Source: Erythrocercus mccallii (Eukaryota; Chordata; Aves; Passeriformes; Dicruridae). From it: a stretch of DNA of 64,000 bases. The notes beneath the pieces were generated by a model, which did no database searches, was not told the origin of the DNA, and saw nothing but the letters and a program-made list of their open reading frames with translations. Every line of letters begins with the position of its first letter. Positions within the stretch are counted from its first letter, which is position 1. Positions 1 through 19,628 of this stretch are shown piece after piece. A program made the position numbers and the translations under genes. The stretch lies in contig VZRG01002083.1 of the NCBI GenBank assembly GCA_013397435.1, positions 4,841 through 68,840 on the forward strand, in the 5' to 3' direction.

Positions 1-180
1 CGAAGCAGAGAAGGGGAGTTGACAAGAATATGAATATGCATTTGTATTTTGTGTATTCAAGACTTTTGTAGATAAAAAGCTTTGTAATTCCCTGAGATCT
101 TCGAAGTGTGTATTTGGGAGCTATCCCGCATGCTGCCCTGCCTGCCGTTGCAATAAACATACACTTTCTAACTTTAAACT
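1..180 (+). other. Possible 3' end of an unidentified plus-strand transcript
   Basis: An AATAAA hexamer lies at about 145-155 on the plus strand and is followed by T-rich sequence. This would fit the end of a 3' UTR of a gene entering from the left and converging on UBE2I. No coding sequence for such a gene is visible here and I cannot name it. The hexamer alone is weak evidence in AT-rich DNA. Confidence 0.25.
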
Positions 181-1645
181 GTTAGAGAGTCTTTGTCCAT
201 CATAGTTGAATATCGATATTAGATTGATATTCATATTTTAGTAAATCAATAGTATAGTAGGTAAACTTTCTTAAGTTCTGGTCTATATTTCAACAGGAAA
301 ACACGACTGAACTATTGCCCTGTTCATGGTACCTACCACATAGGGAGTCACTTTTTACAGGCTTAAACCTGCCATATGTATTTCAATTACTTCATCTATT
401 TAGAATAAATTGAGCTAAGCCTGAAAGGAAGAAATTCTTCCTGGAATTGCTTTAATATCTCAGTATGTCTTTTCTGGAACTTTAATTGCTCAAAGTGGCA
501 CTGTACCAAGTCAGAAATACACATTGTCTGGCCCTTAAAGCTTTGTGACAGACTCGAACCAGCACTAGTATCTTAGGTTACTTTTCCTTATGCCTGCCCG
601 TTTATGTAGTGAAAATGAGCTGTTAGCAGTTCTTTTCTATATATTTAAATAGAATACTCTTTAGAGTTTCAAGCACCCAACTGAAACCTCAACTTCAGCA
701 ATCCTTCAGTAAAGTTGGAGATACTAGGACTCACCTTCACAAACCAAAGTTCTTTACATCCCAGGACTATCTCCTCTTGTCCCTCTACTACTAGAGGGAT
801 TAAATACTAGCACTGCTGGAGCTAGAGCTGAGAGTAACAGCAGTGGTTTGAGTGGTACAAATACTCAATTTCTCTTTTAAAAACAAGAAGCACAAGTAAA
901 TCAGTTTGACAAGGAGACTTTTCCTTTGATTCAGTTTTTTCAATAACTTCCCCACCCATATGAAATCTTTCCCAAATGTGCTGTTTTAGCAACGATTTCT
1001 TAGATAGTGACAAGAAAGAAATTCAGCATAATTTTTAAAGGACTGAGAACCATGTGACCGTGTAAGTGACTCTGATTTAGGGGAATGGTTTTATATTATA
1101 AAGCTATAGTAATCAAATGCAGACAGACAAAAGAGATCTGGGAACAGAGCTGTATAATTTAGATTTATCTAAGTGTTGAGCAGTAGCCATTTTTTAATAA
1201 AAGCAGTGAAGAAGCTAAGCTCAGATGAAACAAAGCTTTTCACATTTTTTTGTATTAACATATGCAAAGTCACAAAATTATTTCTGATAAACAAGCACCA
1301 TTAAAAATCTTCAGCACTCCTTGGACAATTTCTATTATTGTTCATATCAGTCTAAAGCTCATGTTATTTTATATTAACATGGTCACACCAGTATGCTGAT
1401 CCCATTAAGCACAGTAAGCAACTGGTCTGAGCTTGAGGAACTGATCAGAATTGACTTGCTGCAGTTACCACACACGGCCCAAGGAAAGGCCACATACATG
1501 CTTTGAGTCAGGCACAGTCAAAACGAAGGCAACATCTAAACAAAAGGCAAGCACAGCATCACACGCCTTTAAAATAGGACTTGCACTGAATTGTGTTCAG
1601 AGCCATTTAAATCGCAGTCTTTTAATAATTTTAATGAAGATAAAT
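181..1645. other. Intergenic stretch, nothing recognised
   Basis: This AT-rich DNA lies downstream of the proposed UBE2I poly(A) site. I see no splice-flanked conserved ORF, no RNA gene and no CR1 fragment. The short ORFs here have no recognisable domain. Confidence 0.4.
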
Positions 1646-1649
1646 GAAA

Positions 1650-2251
1650 CAAAGCCCTTTATATAAACAGTTTATTTACTCTAAACAGCAACACAGACAG
1701 AATGCCATATAAACACAAAGAAAGTGATGCAGAATAAGGATGCTGGCTAACTTTGGATCTCAGAGGCTCTTAAGCAATAACAACCTAGTTTCTGAAAGAT
1801 AGAAAAAACAAATTCAGGGAGGGAAGGGGGTGGAGGGCATGATTTTTTTTCATACAGCCAGCTAGAGGCTAAATATAGTTCTAACATTTTAAAGCATGCC
1901 TGCATCAGATAGCAAAGTAACTAGAGATACTAGTGAATTTATAGAAGTATAAAAGTTTATAATTTTACAGCAGTTGAAATACTGACATCAATATTAAAAT
2001 AAAAGCAAGTTTTACATAACAATCAAAAATACAAAAGACTGAAGGAAGAGACCCTGTATGAAAAAACTGGGGGCAATTCAGCAAATTTAGAACTGTATAC
2101 AACTGGCAAATATGGAAAATGGCACACATACAACCCCCTCCCCTTATGTGGATATTAATTGTACATAGCAACATTAGATTTTGCAAAAGTTTTGTAAACA
2201 AGTTCTTGCCAAACCAATCCCTTCCTTTTAAAGATGCTGCATGACAAATGC
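1650..2251 (-). other. UBE2I: UBE2I 3' UTR
   Basis: This is the non-coding sequence between the UBE2I stop codon at 2252-2254 and the AATAAA signal near 1671. It has no competing ORF and is contiguous with the last coding exon. The distal limit is inferred from the hexamer. Longer isoforms are possible. Confidence 0.55.
1671..1676 (-). terminator. UBE2I: UBE2I poly(A) signal (AATAAA)
   Basis: The plus strand reads tttatt, which is AATAAA on the gene strand. It lies about 580 bases downstream of the UBE2I stop codon, a plausible 3' UTR length for this short mRNA. Cleavage would be near 1650. Use of this hexamer is inferred. Confidence 0.55.
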
Positions 2252-10211
<7,960 letters not shown>

Positions 10212-10224
10212 ATTCAGATTCCCT

Positions 10225-13200
10225 CTAAAACAAAAGTAATTGCTGTTAGTATATACTTTTACTTATAGCATAAACAATGCATTATGTGTTTATAAGCCCT
10301 GCTTACTCAAGAATTATTTTGACCTGTTATTTTCACTTCAATAACCTAGATGCATGTTTATGCACAGCCTGCAGAATTTTTCATCCGGAATAACATCGTT
10401 TCCCCATGCCATCAAGCTCTTAGTTACTGGACTTGACCTACAAAATTCCATCCTTACCCGATTGCTTTTTATTTGAACCCCATATTAGAAGCAACTTTGA
10501 CAGTAGTTTGACAACAGAAACACTACTAGTAATGGGAAAAGTACTCAGACTTCCTGTGTATCTCTGTGTATCTCCTTCCTACACCACATCAGGTATGGCA
10601 AATTCCTTCAGTAGGCAAACACCTGCATTACTCCCATTTCTGGCAAACGAGAATAAGAAATATTACTTTTTGGGTAAATTCCCATTGAAAGCCAGTATTC
10701 CACACAAAAGCAACACAGGCATAGAATTTAACAAAGCCATCTTAGTTTTGTAGTGATGCCACTATAAAACTTGTAGACAACAGCAGGAACAGGCAGCAAC
10801 ACTGAACTCAGCTAAGGAAGAGCCAGCAGCTCATTCCACAAGACAGATTTTCAATTCTAGTATGAACTGAAGAATATTTCTGCACCTTCACTGCCTTAGC
10901 AACAGCCAAGCATGGTGACCACAACTACAGAAAAAATATGCAGAGCACAGGTCATTCACTACTGCACGACACAGAACAACAGTTCCGGACAGGATGATTG
11001 CACGAGTGGTGCTTTCAAATTCCAGGGAGGATACTCCATTCACCCAGAACAGCAGTCAAAGTGAGAGTTTATTTTTCATTGTCAAAACTGTATCTAAACT
11101 CAGAATTTCACTAGCCACATGGTCAAATTCCAATGAAGGTTTTAATCCTCATAACTGCACTTCTATACGTTTGAAATAAGAGCTGGTAATTGGCAGTGGG
11201 AGAAGTCAGGCCAATCTGTTCTCAACTCCACATATACCTAACAAGCCTTTCTGACAGCAGAATAGCAGAATGCTTCCACTTAACAAGCTCACAGAATGAA
11301 TGAAAGCAGTGTTACCATTCTATTAAAACAAACTCTTATACACTGGTTAAGCATTATGCAAAATTTCACCACCTCTCAATATGTTGATTACTTATAAGAA
11401 GTACTGCAGTCTACTACTATTGTAAGCATATGAATTGTACGTCTTTAAAACCACCAGATTAAGCAATTTATGCAGTTCCTAGGACAACATGTATCTTAGA
11501 TCCGTTCTTCAACCATTTAAGCCAGTTTTGCCTGGCCATATTCCCTAATTCACCTTCAAAGCAGCAACTAAAGTAATGTCAGATAAAGCTTTTTAAAGGG
11601 ACAATTCACACTCAGTGAACATGTACACACACAAAAATATTCCTATATTCAGTCCAATTTTCCCCTAGCATTCCCAACACATACACCTATACCTTCATTA
11701 TTGCAGAAGACATGCAGGACTTCGTGAATGTGCACACATCACTTCAAATTTTAGCCTCTTCACAAGCAGGAAATGCAGAGCCATCGAAAAAAATACCAGT
11801 GGAAGCAGAAAAAAATACTCCACCAAAAAAAACCAAAGACCAACAAAAACCCTCTCCCTTAACCAAATTATACAGGGAGCAAGTTTTAACATGTTGTGAG
11901 CCCGTGTCCTTGCAAGAGATGTAAATGAACTGAGTATACAGCATGATTTTCAGCTGAGATTTTGGTACCTGGTAGTCCACTGTACTAATACGAACCTTCC
12001 CATCCCAGGTTGAGAAAACCATATGTGCTTATAAACCATCCAAATAGTCTTCCATAGTTCACTAAACGCAGTTACGTTTTCTGCCAAAAGATATACTACA
12101 GGATGCTTTCAAATACATTTATTCCATTTCCTGTGGCTAACAGCCAATTCATTACAACATGCACCTCAAGGGAAACATCAGTTTCTCATTGGGTAAAAAA
12201 CCGTGTATCTTCTGCAGAACATCACTAATCCAGTAACTTTTCAAGTAATTGGAAAAATCCTGAGTTTTCAGGCCATGCATCCTACTTGCTTTTGTTACAC
12301 ACTATACTGTGCCCCAGTACAATAAAGATTTTTCTAATGCTCTACAAATAGCTTTCCAAATCCTGAGGCATTTGATTTAGTTAAGCACTGAAAAATTTCA
12401 GTGTATATCAGAGGACAGGCTTCACATACATGGTTTCCAGACTGCAGTTATATTGACGAGAACAGACAAGCATCTAAAACCTCATCAGTTTACTAGAAAA
12501 TAAAGATTAGACAAAGAATACTGAAAGCACATCTCAAAAACTAAGATCCCATTAGTTAAGCATCCCCTCAAAAGCAATCTGCTAAGTGTCAATATATACT
12601 CTCTGTACCCCTATCTATTAATGTACTACATTACCAGAAAGGATTTTGCACCACAAGTCTATTCAATCCTATTTTGCACATGCCACAAAAGGTCGAAGAG
12701 ACCAGTCTTCACGTTTTGAGTTTAATCCCCAAACTTACCCCTGCCATTAAGAGGTAGTAACGTCCCTTTTACTGCCATCAACTCAGAAAGTTAACAGAAA
12801 CTTCCAAATTTACTCAGTAGCTTGCCTTTGCTGCTGTTACTGCCTACTTTAGAAAAAGGACAAAACAAAACCATCACGCTCATCACAGATGCAAATTTTT
12901 GTGTCCCACTACAGAATATCTTCTTACCCATTTACACCCTCCGATGGGGTGCAACAACCTACTTTTACACACAAAATGCACGTCTTGCAAAGAATTGTTC
13001 CCGTCCCACAGGCAACTCTCGAAATACATCAACAAAATGCTCTCTGAGGTTCAAGAACTTTCAGTACGACTTATTGATTCCAAGCAGCAAAAAAAAAAAA
13101 ACAACCAAAACGTTAAGATTACCAGCCTCATATTTTTACTTTGCAGATTAAATACTGACATAGGAAGAAATTATTATCGAAGTAGTTTGCCCCGAACTAT

Positions 13201-13804
13201 ACAAACTTTATTTTTAGAAGGGTGGAGAAAGCCGCGGTCTGAGCTTTAATCGAAGCACGCTAACTCTGGACTAGGATAGAAAGTCTCCTCTGCTTGCGGC
13301 AAGAGAAAGGTAGAAGAGGCCGAGCGGCGACCGGAGTCGCACATGAAACAACAGAGGACGCCGCGCGGCGATGGGGTCGGTGTTCGACGGCCAAGTAACC
13401 GGACAGGGCCGAGCACCGCCCGCCACCGCGGAGGGCCGCTGGTCCCATCGGCCCTGCGAGGGCCCGGGGCAGCGCCCAAGGCCTGCACGGGGCACCCCGG
13501 GCCTGCCCGTCGTTCCCGGGCAGATACCCGGCGGGGCGCGACCGGCTCGCGCAGGCCCAGCGGTTCCGCGCCCTGCTCGGCGACCTCCGCCTGCCACTAC
13601 CGAGACCTGCGGGGCGCTCAGAGCCTCGGGCGGGCAGCGCTACGCAGGCCGGCCCGGCCGCAAGGCAGGAGCCGCCGGGCCTGCACGCCCATGGCCGCCG
13701 GTCTCGTCCCGTCCCATCGCAGGCAAGGGGCGCTAGCCTGGCCCAGCCCCGCTCCGCTCCCCAACCCTGGGACCACCCTGGCCCCACTCCCGGCCGGGCC
13801 TCAC
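10225..13804 (-). other. UBE2I first intron
   Basis: This intron of about 3.6 kb lies between the non-coding first exon and the start-codon exon. It holds an A/C-rich tract at about 11799-11860 and otherwise unremarkable AT-rich sequence. The 5' limit depends on the predicted exon-1 donor at 13804/13805. Confidence 0.45.
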
Positions 13805-14350
13805 CGAGAGCCGCTGCCGCCGCGCGTGTCCCGGATCGAGGCCGCGCGAGTGACCCGGATGTTCCCGCTCCCGCTGCTTTGTCTCCACTCCGGAGTTTCC
13901 CTCCCTCTCGCCTCGGCGCGGAGCGCGAAAGTGCTATTCTGTCCCTCGGCACGATCCGTCTGTGATCCTATCGTCACGTTTTACGCATCCTCGCGACCAG
14001 GACCCAGAGGTGACCCTAACAATGCCTGAGTATGAAGCACCGGAAAAAATCCACGCGCGGCTATCCCAAAGCCGATCACTTCCTCGTGCCTCTCGCTCCC
14101 ACCAGCTCCGGCGGAAAGCTGGATCAGTTTTTACCTCTGGCGCTCTGGAAGCCGCCTGCGACTTAAGAACGCCTGATCCGTCGGCGGGCGCGCGCAGGTC
14201 TGGCGGGCCGCGCTCGAGCCGGGCCGAACCCCGCCCTCTGTGCCCGGCCGAGCCTGATTGGAGAAGGGGGCGCTGCTCTGAGGGGCTTCCACGGCTGCGA
14301 GGCGGGCGGAAGGGCCTATCAGAGAGCTGGCAGGCGGCACGGAGGCAGTC
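13250..14350. promoter_or_regulatory. UBE2I: CpG island, UBE2I promoter and non-coding first exon
   Basis: This 1.1-kb GC- and CpG-rich block in AT-rich surroundings lies just upstream of UBE2I. On the gene strand a CCAAT box (complement of 14257-14261, in CCAATCA) is followed 20-30 bases downstream by a GC box (GGGCGGGG, complement of 14229-14236). A good donor (CTCTCG then GTGAGG) ends a likely first exon at 13805. Another possible donor, GTAAAAAC, lies near 14131-14137. Transcription starting below about 14200 is inferred. The long ORFs on both strands here are by-products of GC richness. Confidence 0.75.
14229..14261 (-). promoter_or_regulatory. CCAAT box plus Sp1-type GC box
   Basis: On the minus strand CCAATCA (14255-14261) is followed by GGGCGGGG (14229-14236). 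This is the usual NF-Y/Sp1 arrangement of a TATA-less housekeeping promoter, in the orientation and place expected for UBE2I. Confidence 0.55.
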
Positions 14351-14399
14351 TTCAGTTTGCCGCCGGCCTGCGCTAATTTCAGTGACCTCTACGGAACTG

Positions 14400-16240
14400 A
14401 TGACCTGGTTTTTGTTTCCCATTGCTCTGTTTGTTAGGTTGGTTTGGTTTGGCATGGCTTGGTTACCTTTCCTTGTGGGGGGAGGAGGGGTGTTGTTTGG
14501 GTTTCTAAGAACGAATTTTTAGTGGCAAGTAGAATATAAATCAAATTCTGTTCTCATCTTGAACTTCTTTCAATGAAACAAGAATATTTTAGTCCCGAAA
14601 CCTCTGCCTAGCTAATGCCTTGCACTAGTCTGTGTCCGTGTTACTTGAACGATGTTCTATGTAGTATTAAAGTTCAAAATGATTTCTTCAGAACTCTAGA
14701 ATTGACTATTTCAATAAATAATCACCTAGATTCCAATTAGCCGTAATCAAAATATATGCTGAAGATCATTCTACCTAAGAAACCCAGATGCCCAGCGTAT
14801 ACCAGGATAAACACATACTCCCCTGAGTAACTCCACACAATTCCTGTGGCATTACGAAAAGCCACTGTTAACATTTGGCTTACAGGATCTCTTTCATGAA
14901 ACTGTACACGATAGTGTCTGAGAATATCACATACATATGGACTATGTGTATATTACTACCAGGTAAGACTTCAGCACAGTGAAAGATGAACAGCACTCTA
15001 AAAGGTGAACTTGCAGGATCATTTTCATCTTTCTGAAGTGAAACTTCCCACTGAAAGGAAAACTAGTGCCAAATGAACCCTAAATGTTATAAAAGATCCA
15101 GTTTCTAACGACTTAGTCATTTGTGTCCCCTTTATAACCTGGTTTCTAGTTCAGGGTAGACACCCCTTTTATGCTCTCACTTTTCCTAACCAGTGAAAAC
15201 ACTTCAAGCAACAGGTATGTAGAGTAGGAGTTTGGGCTGGAAGTCATGCTGGCTGACTCTAAAGTGCCAGTACTTTTAGTAGGACAGTCTGATGGAAATA
15301 CAGATGCACACACTGATTACTTAATTACTGTAACTGCTGTACTTGATTACTATAGCAATGTTTGTTCTTAGCACTTGTTTTAGTAAAACTCAAATGCAAT
15401 TAAATGTAGAAAATTTGTTCAGTAAAGTAACACAATTTTACTGACGTTGATGGATATACAAGGAAAAACTAGAATGTGCTTTGCACTTAAAACTGATTAA
15501 ACTGTTAAGATGAAATTCACCTAATATATAACTACAGAGCCTTTAAGAACTTAAAAACCATGGGTCTTAGCTTCTCAAATTCTTACTAGCAGCTTTGAAA
15601 ATAAGAGCTGTCCACTGGTCTTTTCAATACTAATACTCAATTATGAACTTTTCTATAGCTGTAGAGGACACAGCTGTCAAACTTCCTGGACAATTTAAAC
15701 CACCTGTACTTTGTACTTAAATAATTTACTTCCTTCAGCCATTCCTATCCTTGAAACTTAGTATATGTTTGCCTTATTACAAAGCATCAGTTTCCATTAG
15801 CTTAGTTTTTCAAACAAAGGAAGCACTATATTAAAAAGCAAAGTAGCGGATTCTAGAATCTTTGATGTTAGGCAGGGTGGTTTTTGAGTTGTGCAAAATA
15901 AAAGGTATGCAAAGTGTAAAACTTTTTCATGTGATTATATATCCATTCAAGGGACAACTATTTCCTCTTATAATGATTAACAAGCCATAGCAACTGCAAA
16001 GGAACATAATTTCCCAACTGATAAATATCTGAATGGACCTAGCTTTTTTGTGACAAAGTTGATGGGGCAGCAGTAAAGGATGCATCTCCTTTACAAAGGA
16101 GAAAGTGTTAATGCTTTGAATCACTGCCCAAATATGCAGCTACATTTTACATCTGAAGTGCTAAACTAGGAATTATCACAGGATATGACACTATTAATAT
16201 AAATTAGTGCATTTAAAAAAGACAGATGTGAGACATCACA
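14400..16240. other. Intergenic DNA between the UBE2I promoter and KCTD5 3' region
   Basis: AT-rich DNA with a short T/G-rich patch at about 14425-14510. No conserved ORF, CR1 element or RNA gene was recognised. Confidence 0.45.
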
Positions 16241-16261
16241 CTTTAAAAGGGAAAAACTAGG

Positions 16262-16267
16262 TTTATT
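16262..16267 (-). terminator. KCTD5: Candidate distal poly(A) signal for KCTD5
   Basis: The plus strand reads tttatt, giving AATAAA on the gene strand, followed by GT-rich sequence (AAGTGTGATG). It would give a 3' UTR of about 5.9 kb. Other AATAAA hexamers lie nearer the stop codon, so use of this one is uncertain. Confidence 0.3.
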
Positions 16268-16452
16268 CCATGCAGTTTACAATACACTAGTGTTATGAAA
16301 AGGAAGTTAAAAAAAATACCCACACGCATTTCATTTGTTTGTTTTGAAAGTAATGGTTAACTGTAACCACCTTCAAATGATCTGGGAAGCCCTAGTAGAT
16401 TTTTTTCCAGAGAAATTTCCCTGAATTCAGTTTCTTGTCTGTGTCTGTGCTA

Positions 16453-16497
16453 TGAGTTTTGGTTAATGCATATGCATTAAAACCAAATCAAAACTCA
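16453..16497. repeat. Imperfect 45-bp inverted repeat with a perfect 18-bp palindromic core
   Basis: The outer arms TGAGTTTTG (16453-16461) and its complement (16489-16497) flank the perfect palindrome TTAATGCATATGCATTAA (16463-16480). The core contains ATGCATATGCAT, the MORE dimer site of POU factors. It could act as a protein-binding site or, if transcribed in a long KCTD5 3' UTR, as a hairpin. Both roles are inference. Confidence 0.7.
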
Positions 16498-19400
16498 AAT
16501 TTTGCTGCAGTAAGAACACTTCAGAGATAATGAATTGGCACAAAATAAAGTGTTATTGCTAATCCACTATCCAGGAAACAACATGTTGCAAGTATGACCA
16601 CTTGAGTATAAGCACAAACAGCTGATGCACAACTAATTTGGAGACCAGTGTTTTGGAGGAAAAGGTTAAAAAAAAAACCATTTGGTGAATTGGGTAGGTA
16701 GTCCTAAGAGTGCATAGGAAGCAGATCTTTCATAGCTAGGTTGAGGTAAGGATAAGGACAGAAGCAGGTGCAAAAAGCTGCCATTTGATACTTCAGTTTG
16801 GTGATGTTGTCTCAGTTCCAAGTAGAGGTTTGCAATATTACTTTTAAGAGCGCCTTGGCACTTGCTTCATTCTAGCAAGTACACATGAGCCAACTTACTG
16901 TGAGTAAAGTTGTGCATAAGCTTTTGGAAAATCTTCAAAGGTAGCAAGAATCATGTACATAATAAATACATTTACTTTTACTCATTTCAGATGATGAGGC
17001 CTCAAAATTACAACAGGTCTTAGGTCAAAATTTAGGCCCAGCTTCCTAAGGCAAGGAAGAGCACTGTCACATAACCTTCTACTCACCTCCAAAGTAGCAA
17101 AATAACTTTTAAAAGAGTGTCTCTCATCATAGTAGTTATTAAGACAGAACATCCTGAAGAGAACCCTCTGATGCATCCAGAAAGCTGTATTTGCAGCTGT
17201 ATCTATTCACTGAACTTCTGAGAAGTTGATGCCTTGGTAGATGTTGCTAAAGTAAAGGTCAACCAAGTTGCAAAGAAATATTCTGTGACAATTTCCTGGG
17301 GCAGAATCTTCCTCAAAGCTTCTCTGTTGCCAGTGCTGTTCATAAAAGTTGTTATTTCAGCAAAGGTAATAATAAACTAGAGGGTAAGTGTACTGCCTTC
17401 TCTAGTGTGCTCTTATCCAATCTGGATACTGAAAATCCAAGCCACATAGGAACACTTATATCTGCAATTGTTTCAGCCATTTGTATAAATTCAGAGTCTG
17501 TGAGTTAAAAGGAAAACAGACTAGTTGTTTTTTAAACATTGTATGTCTCTGTAACCTCAAATTAGCCCTGGAAAGCATTTTAGCCCTTAGCATTTCTGCT
17601 CTGAAAATGGAAAGAGTTCCTTCTGACAGTCATATAGGCAAATCGGACAGTAAGATCTATTTAGCCCTTTAAAGCCTCTGTTCATTAAGAAGCCTTTAAA
17701 GACAGCTCCTGATTTTTGTGAAACAAATGAAAACTTACATGACACTGAGTTCAGAGAGCCTTCCATATTTTTTTTAAACGGAATATTCATACTAAAGAAT
17801 CATTTAAAGAATCAATAATTCTACACAAAAACCCACGTAAGATTCAAGATTGTCCTTAAAACTGGGATAACTGTGGTCTAAACTACAATGCAGTAACAGG
17901 CAGCATCCTCAGGCTTAAGTACTTCAAAACTGTTGTGTTAGAAAAGACACTTCTCCAATGACCACTCAGGTTTTAACCCTACAGTCTTAAGATAAAAGAC
18001 ACCGTTAAAGGCATTACAAAATTTTATCTTTCAAGAGTCTCACAGTTCAAAGACTGACTGAAAAAATTAATTTGAAAAACTTGAAACTTCAGATGTGGTG
18101 AAAGAGAAAATAAAAATAGAGGAGAACACCACTTCCTGATTTTATCACATCTCAAGTACTTCCCATGGAATACATTCCAGTATACCTGGGTAATTATAAT
18201 CCAGCTTCTACTTAATTCCACTGAACCAGATACTATTGCACTTTTGCACTCCAAGTTCATTTTTGTAATATCAATAAAATTTGTAACTAATATGTGTTAA
18301 TTTGCCGGTGGTAGCTCTCTACAGCTTAGAGACTGACAACTCTCAACAACACATTCAAAGAAAAGTGTTCTGTTATGAGAAGCACTTTTCTGATAATACT
18401 ATCACCCTACTCAGCAGACTTGTTCCCTTGGTTGTAAACCTGCAACCAAGTTATCTTCTGTTTAATCTGCCAGTTTTCATTTTTCTCCTGAAAAAAAACC
18501 CCAAAAAACACCTCTCTCAGAAAAAAAGGGGATTGATTCAGTTTTGGAATGTGCAGAAAACAGTCCTGTTTCTAATGAATCACAACTGTGCATTCAGATT
18601 GCTAGAAATGGAGCTACACAGCTATTGTCTAAAGAAATCTGAAAGCAAAACGTCAAATTTATTCACAGAGCTTCATTTTTAAGAAATATCTTCTCCTAAT
18701 GCTAGAATGCAAGATGAAAGGAACTTTTATCTTTACAAGAAACCTGAGTTTGAAAAAAACACAGTACGTTTTCCAACTTTTATGGGTACATGATTCTGAT
18801 GATGCAAACTTCAGTAAAGAATCAAAAAAAGGTTCTAAATTCAATCAAGTCTTTGACACACAATTAAATTACTGTGGGATCAAACCCCTGCAATTAACCA
18901 TAAAAAATGGAAATCCCACAGTAAATAGGACAAAATCCCAGGTAACCTTTGGGCTGGGAGCTGCTGAGGCAGAGTATACATTTGGACAATTATTATGGAC
19001 CATGTGACAATCATATCTTTGAGGCCTCAGAATTACTTGTTCATTGCAGACAAATTCTGATTCACTTGCCGCTTGAAGAAGTCAAAAGCATCTTATGTAA
19101 AAATGTCACCTCCAATAAAGGAAAATAGCCTCCAAGAAAACTTAAGCTGTCTCCTAACTCAAAACAAGAAGTTGCAAGAAATTGCTATAGCAAATTTGAA
19201 CTGGTTTTAAACAAGTTTTGCAAGAAGTTTGTCATGTAAGTGCCTTTAAGGAATTTAAGCTCTCTCCCTTCCTACTTTATTCCTTCTGCTATGATCTCTT
19301 CAAGCTCAGGATCTAAAATTCTAACCTGGAATACTGTTCTGATTTAAGAACAGAGGAGCTGTGTATGTCCAGAGCTAAGTCCAAGGGGTTTGCAGTACAG

Positions 19401-19622
19401 CTTTGCAGCTTCAGCATGATGATGAACCCCTCAGCTCTGCACAGTCACAGGCAATTCTCAGGCAGGTACTCTCCAAACAGCAGGAAAGGAACAAAGGACT
19501 CCAGTTTAAACTGTACAGGTATATTACTTCATCCTGCAAGATCTTAACAGATGAAGCAATGTTTGCAAAGCCTGCTGATGCAGATTGGACTCTAATGCAA
19601 CTATCTTGTTACTGTCACTAAC

Positions 19623-19628
19623 TTTATT
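19623..19628 (-). terminator. KCTD5: Candidate proximal poly(A) signal for KCTD5
   Basis: The gene strand reads AATAAAG followed by TTAGTGACAG, about 2.55 kb downstream of the KCTD5 stop codon. Other AATAAA hexamers occur near 21190 and 19278, and the choice between them cannot be made from sequence alone. Confidence 0.35.

Noticed and set aside
13260..14522. Several long overlapping ORFs on both strands (108-230 codons)
   Set aside because: They fall in a CpG island where stop codons are rare. They are Arg/Pro/Ala-rich, overlap one another in all frames and show no domain. The region is the UBE2I promoter and first exon.
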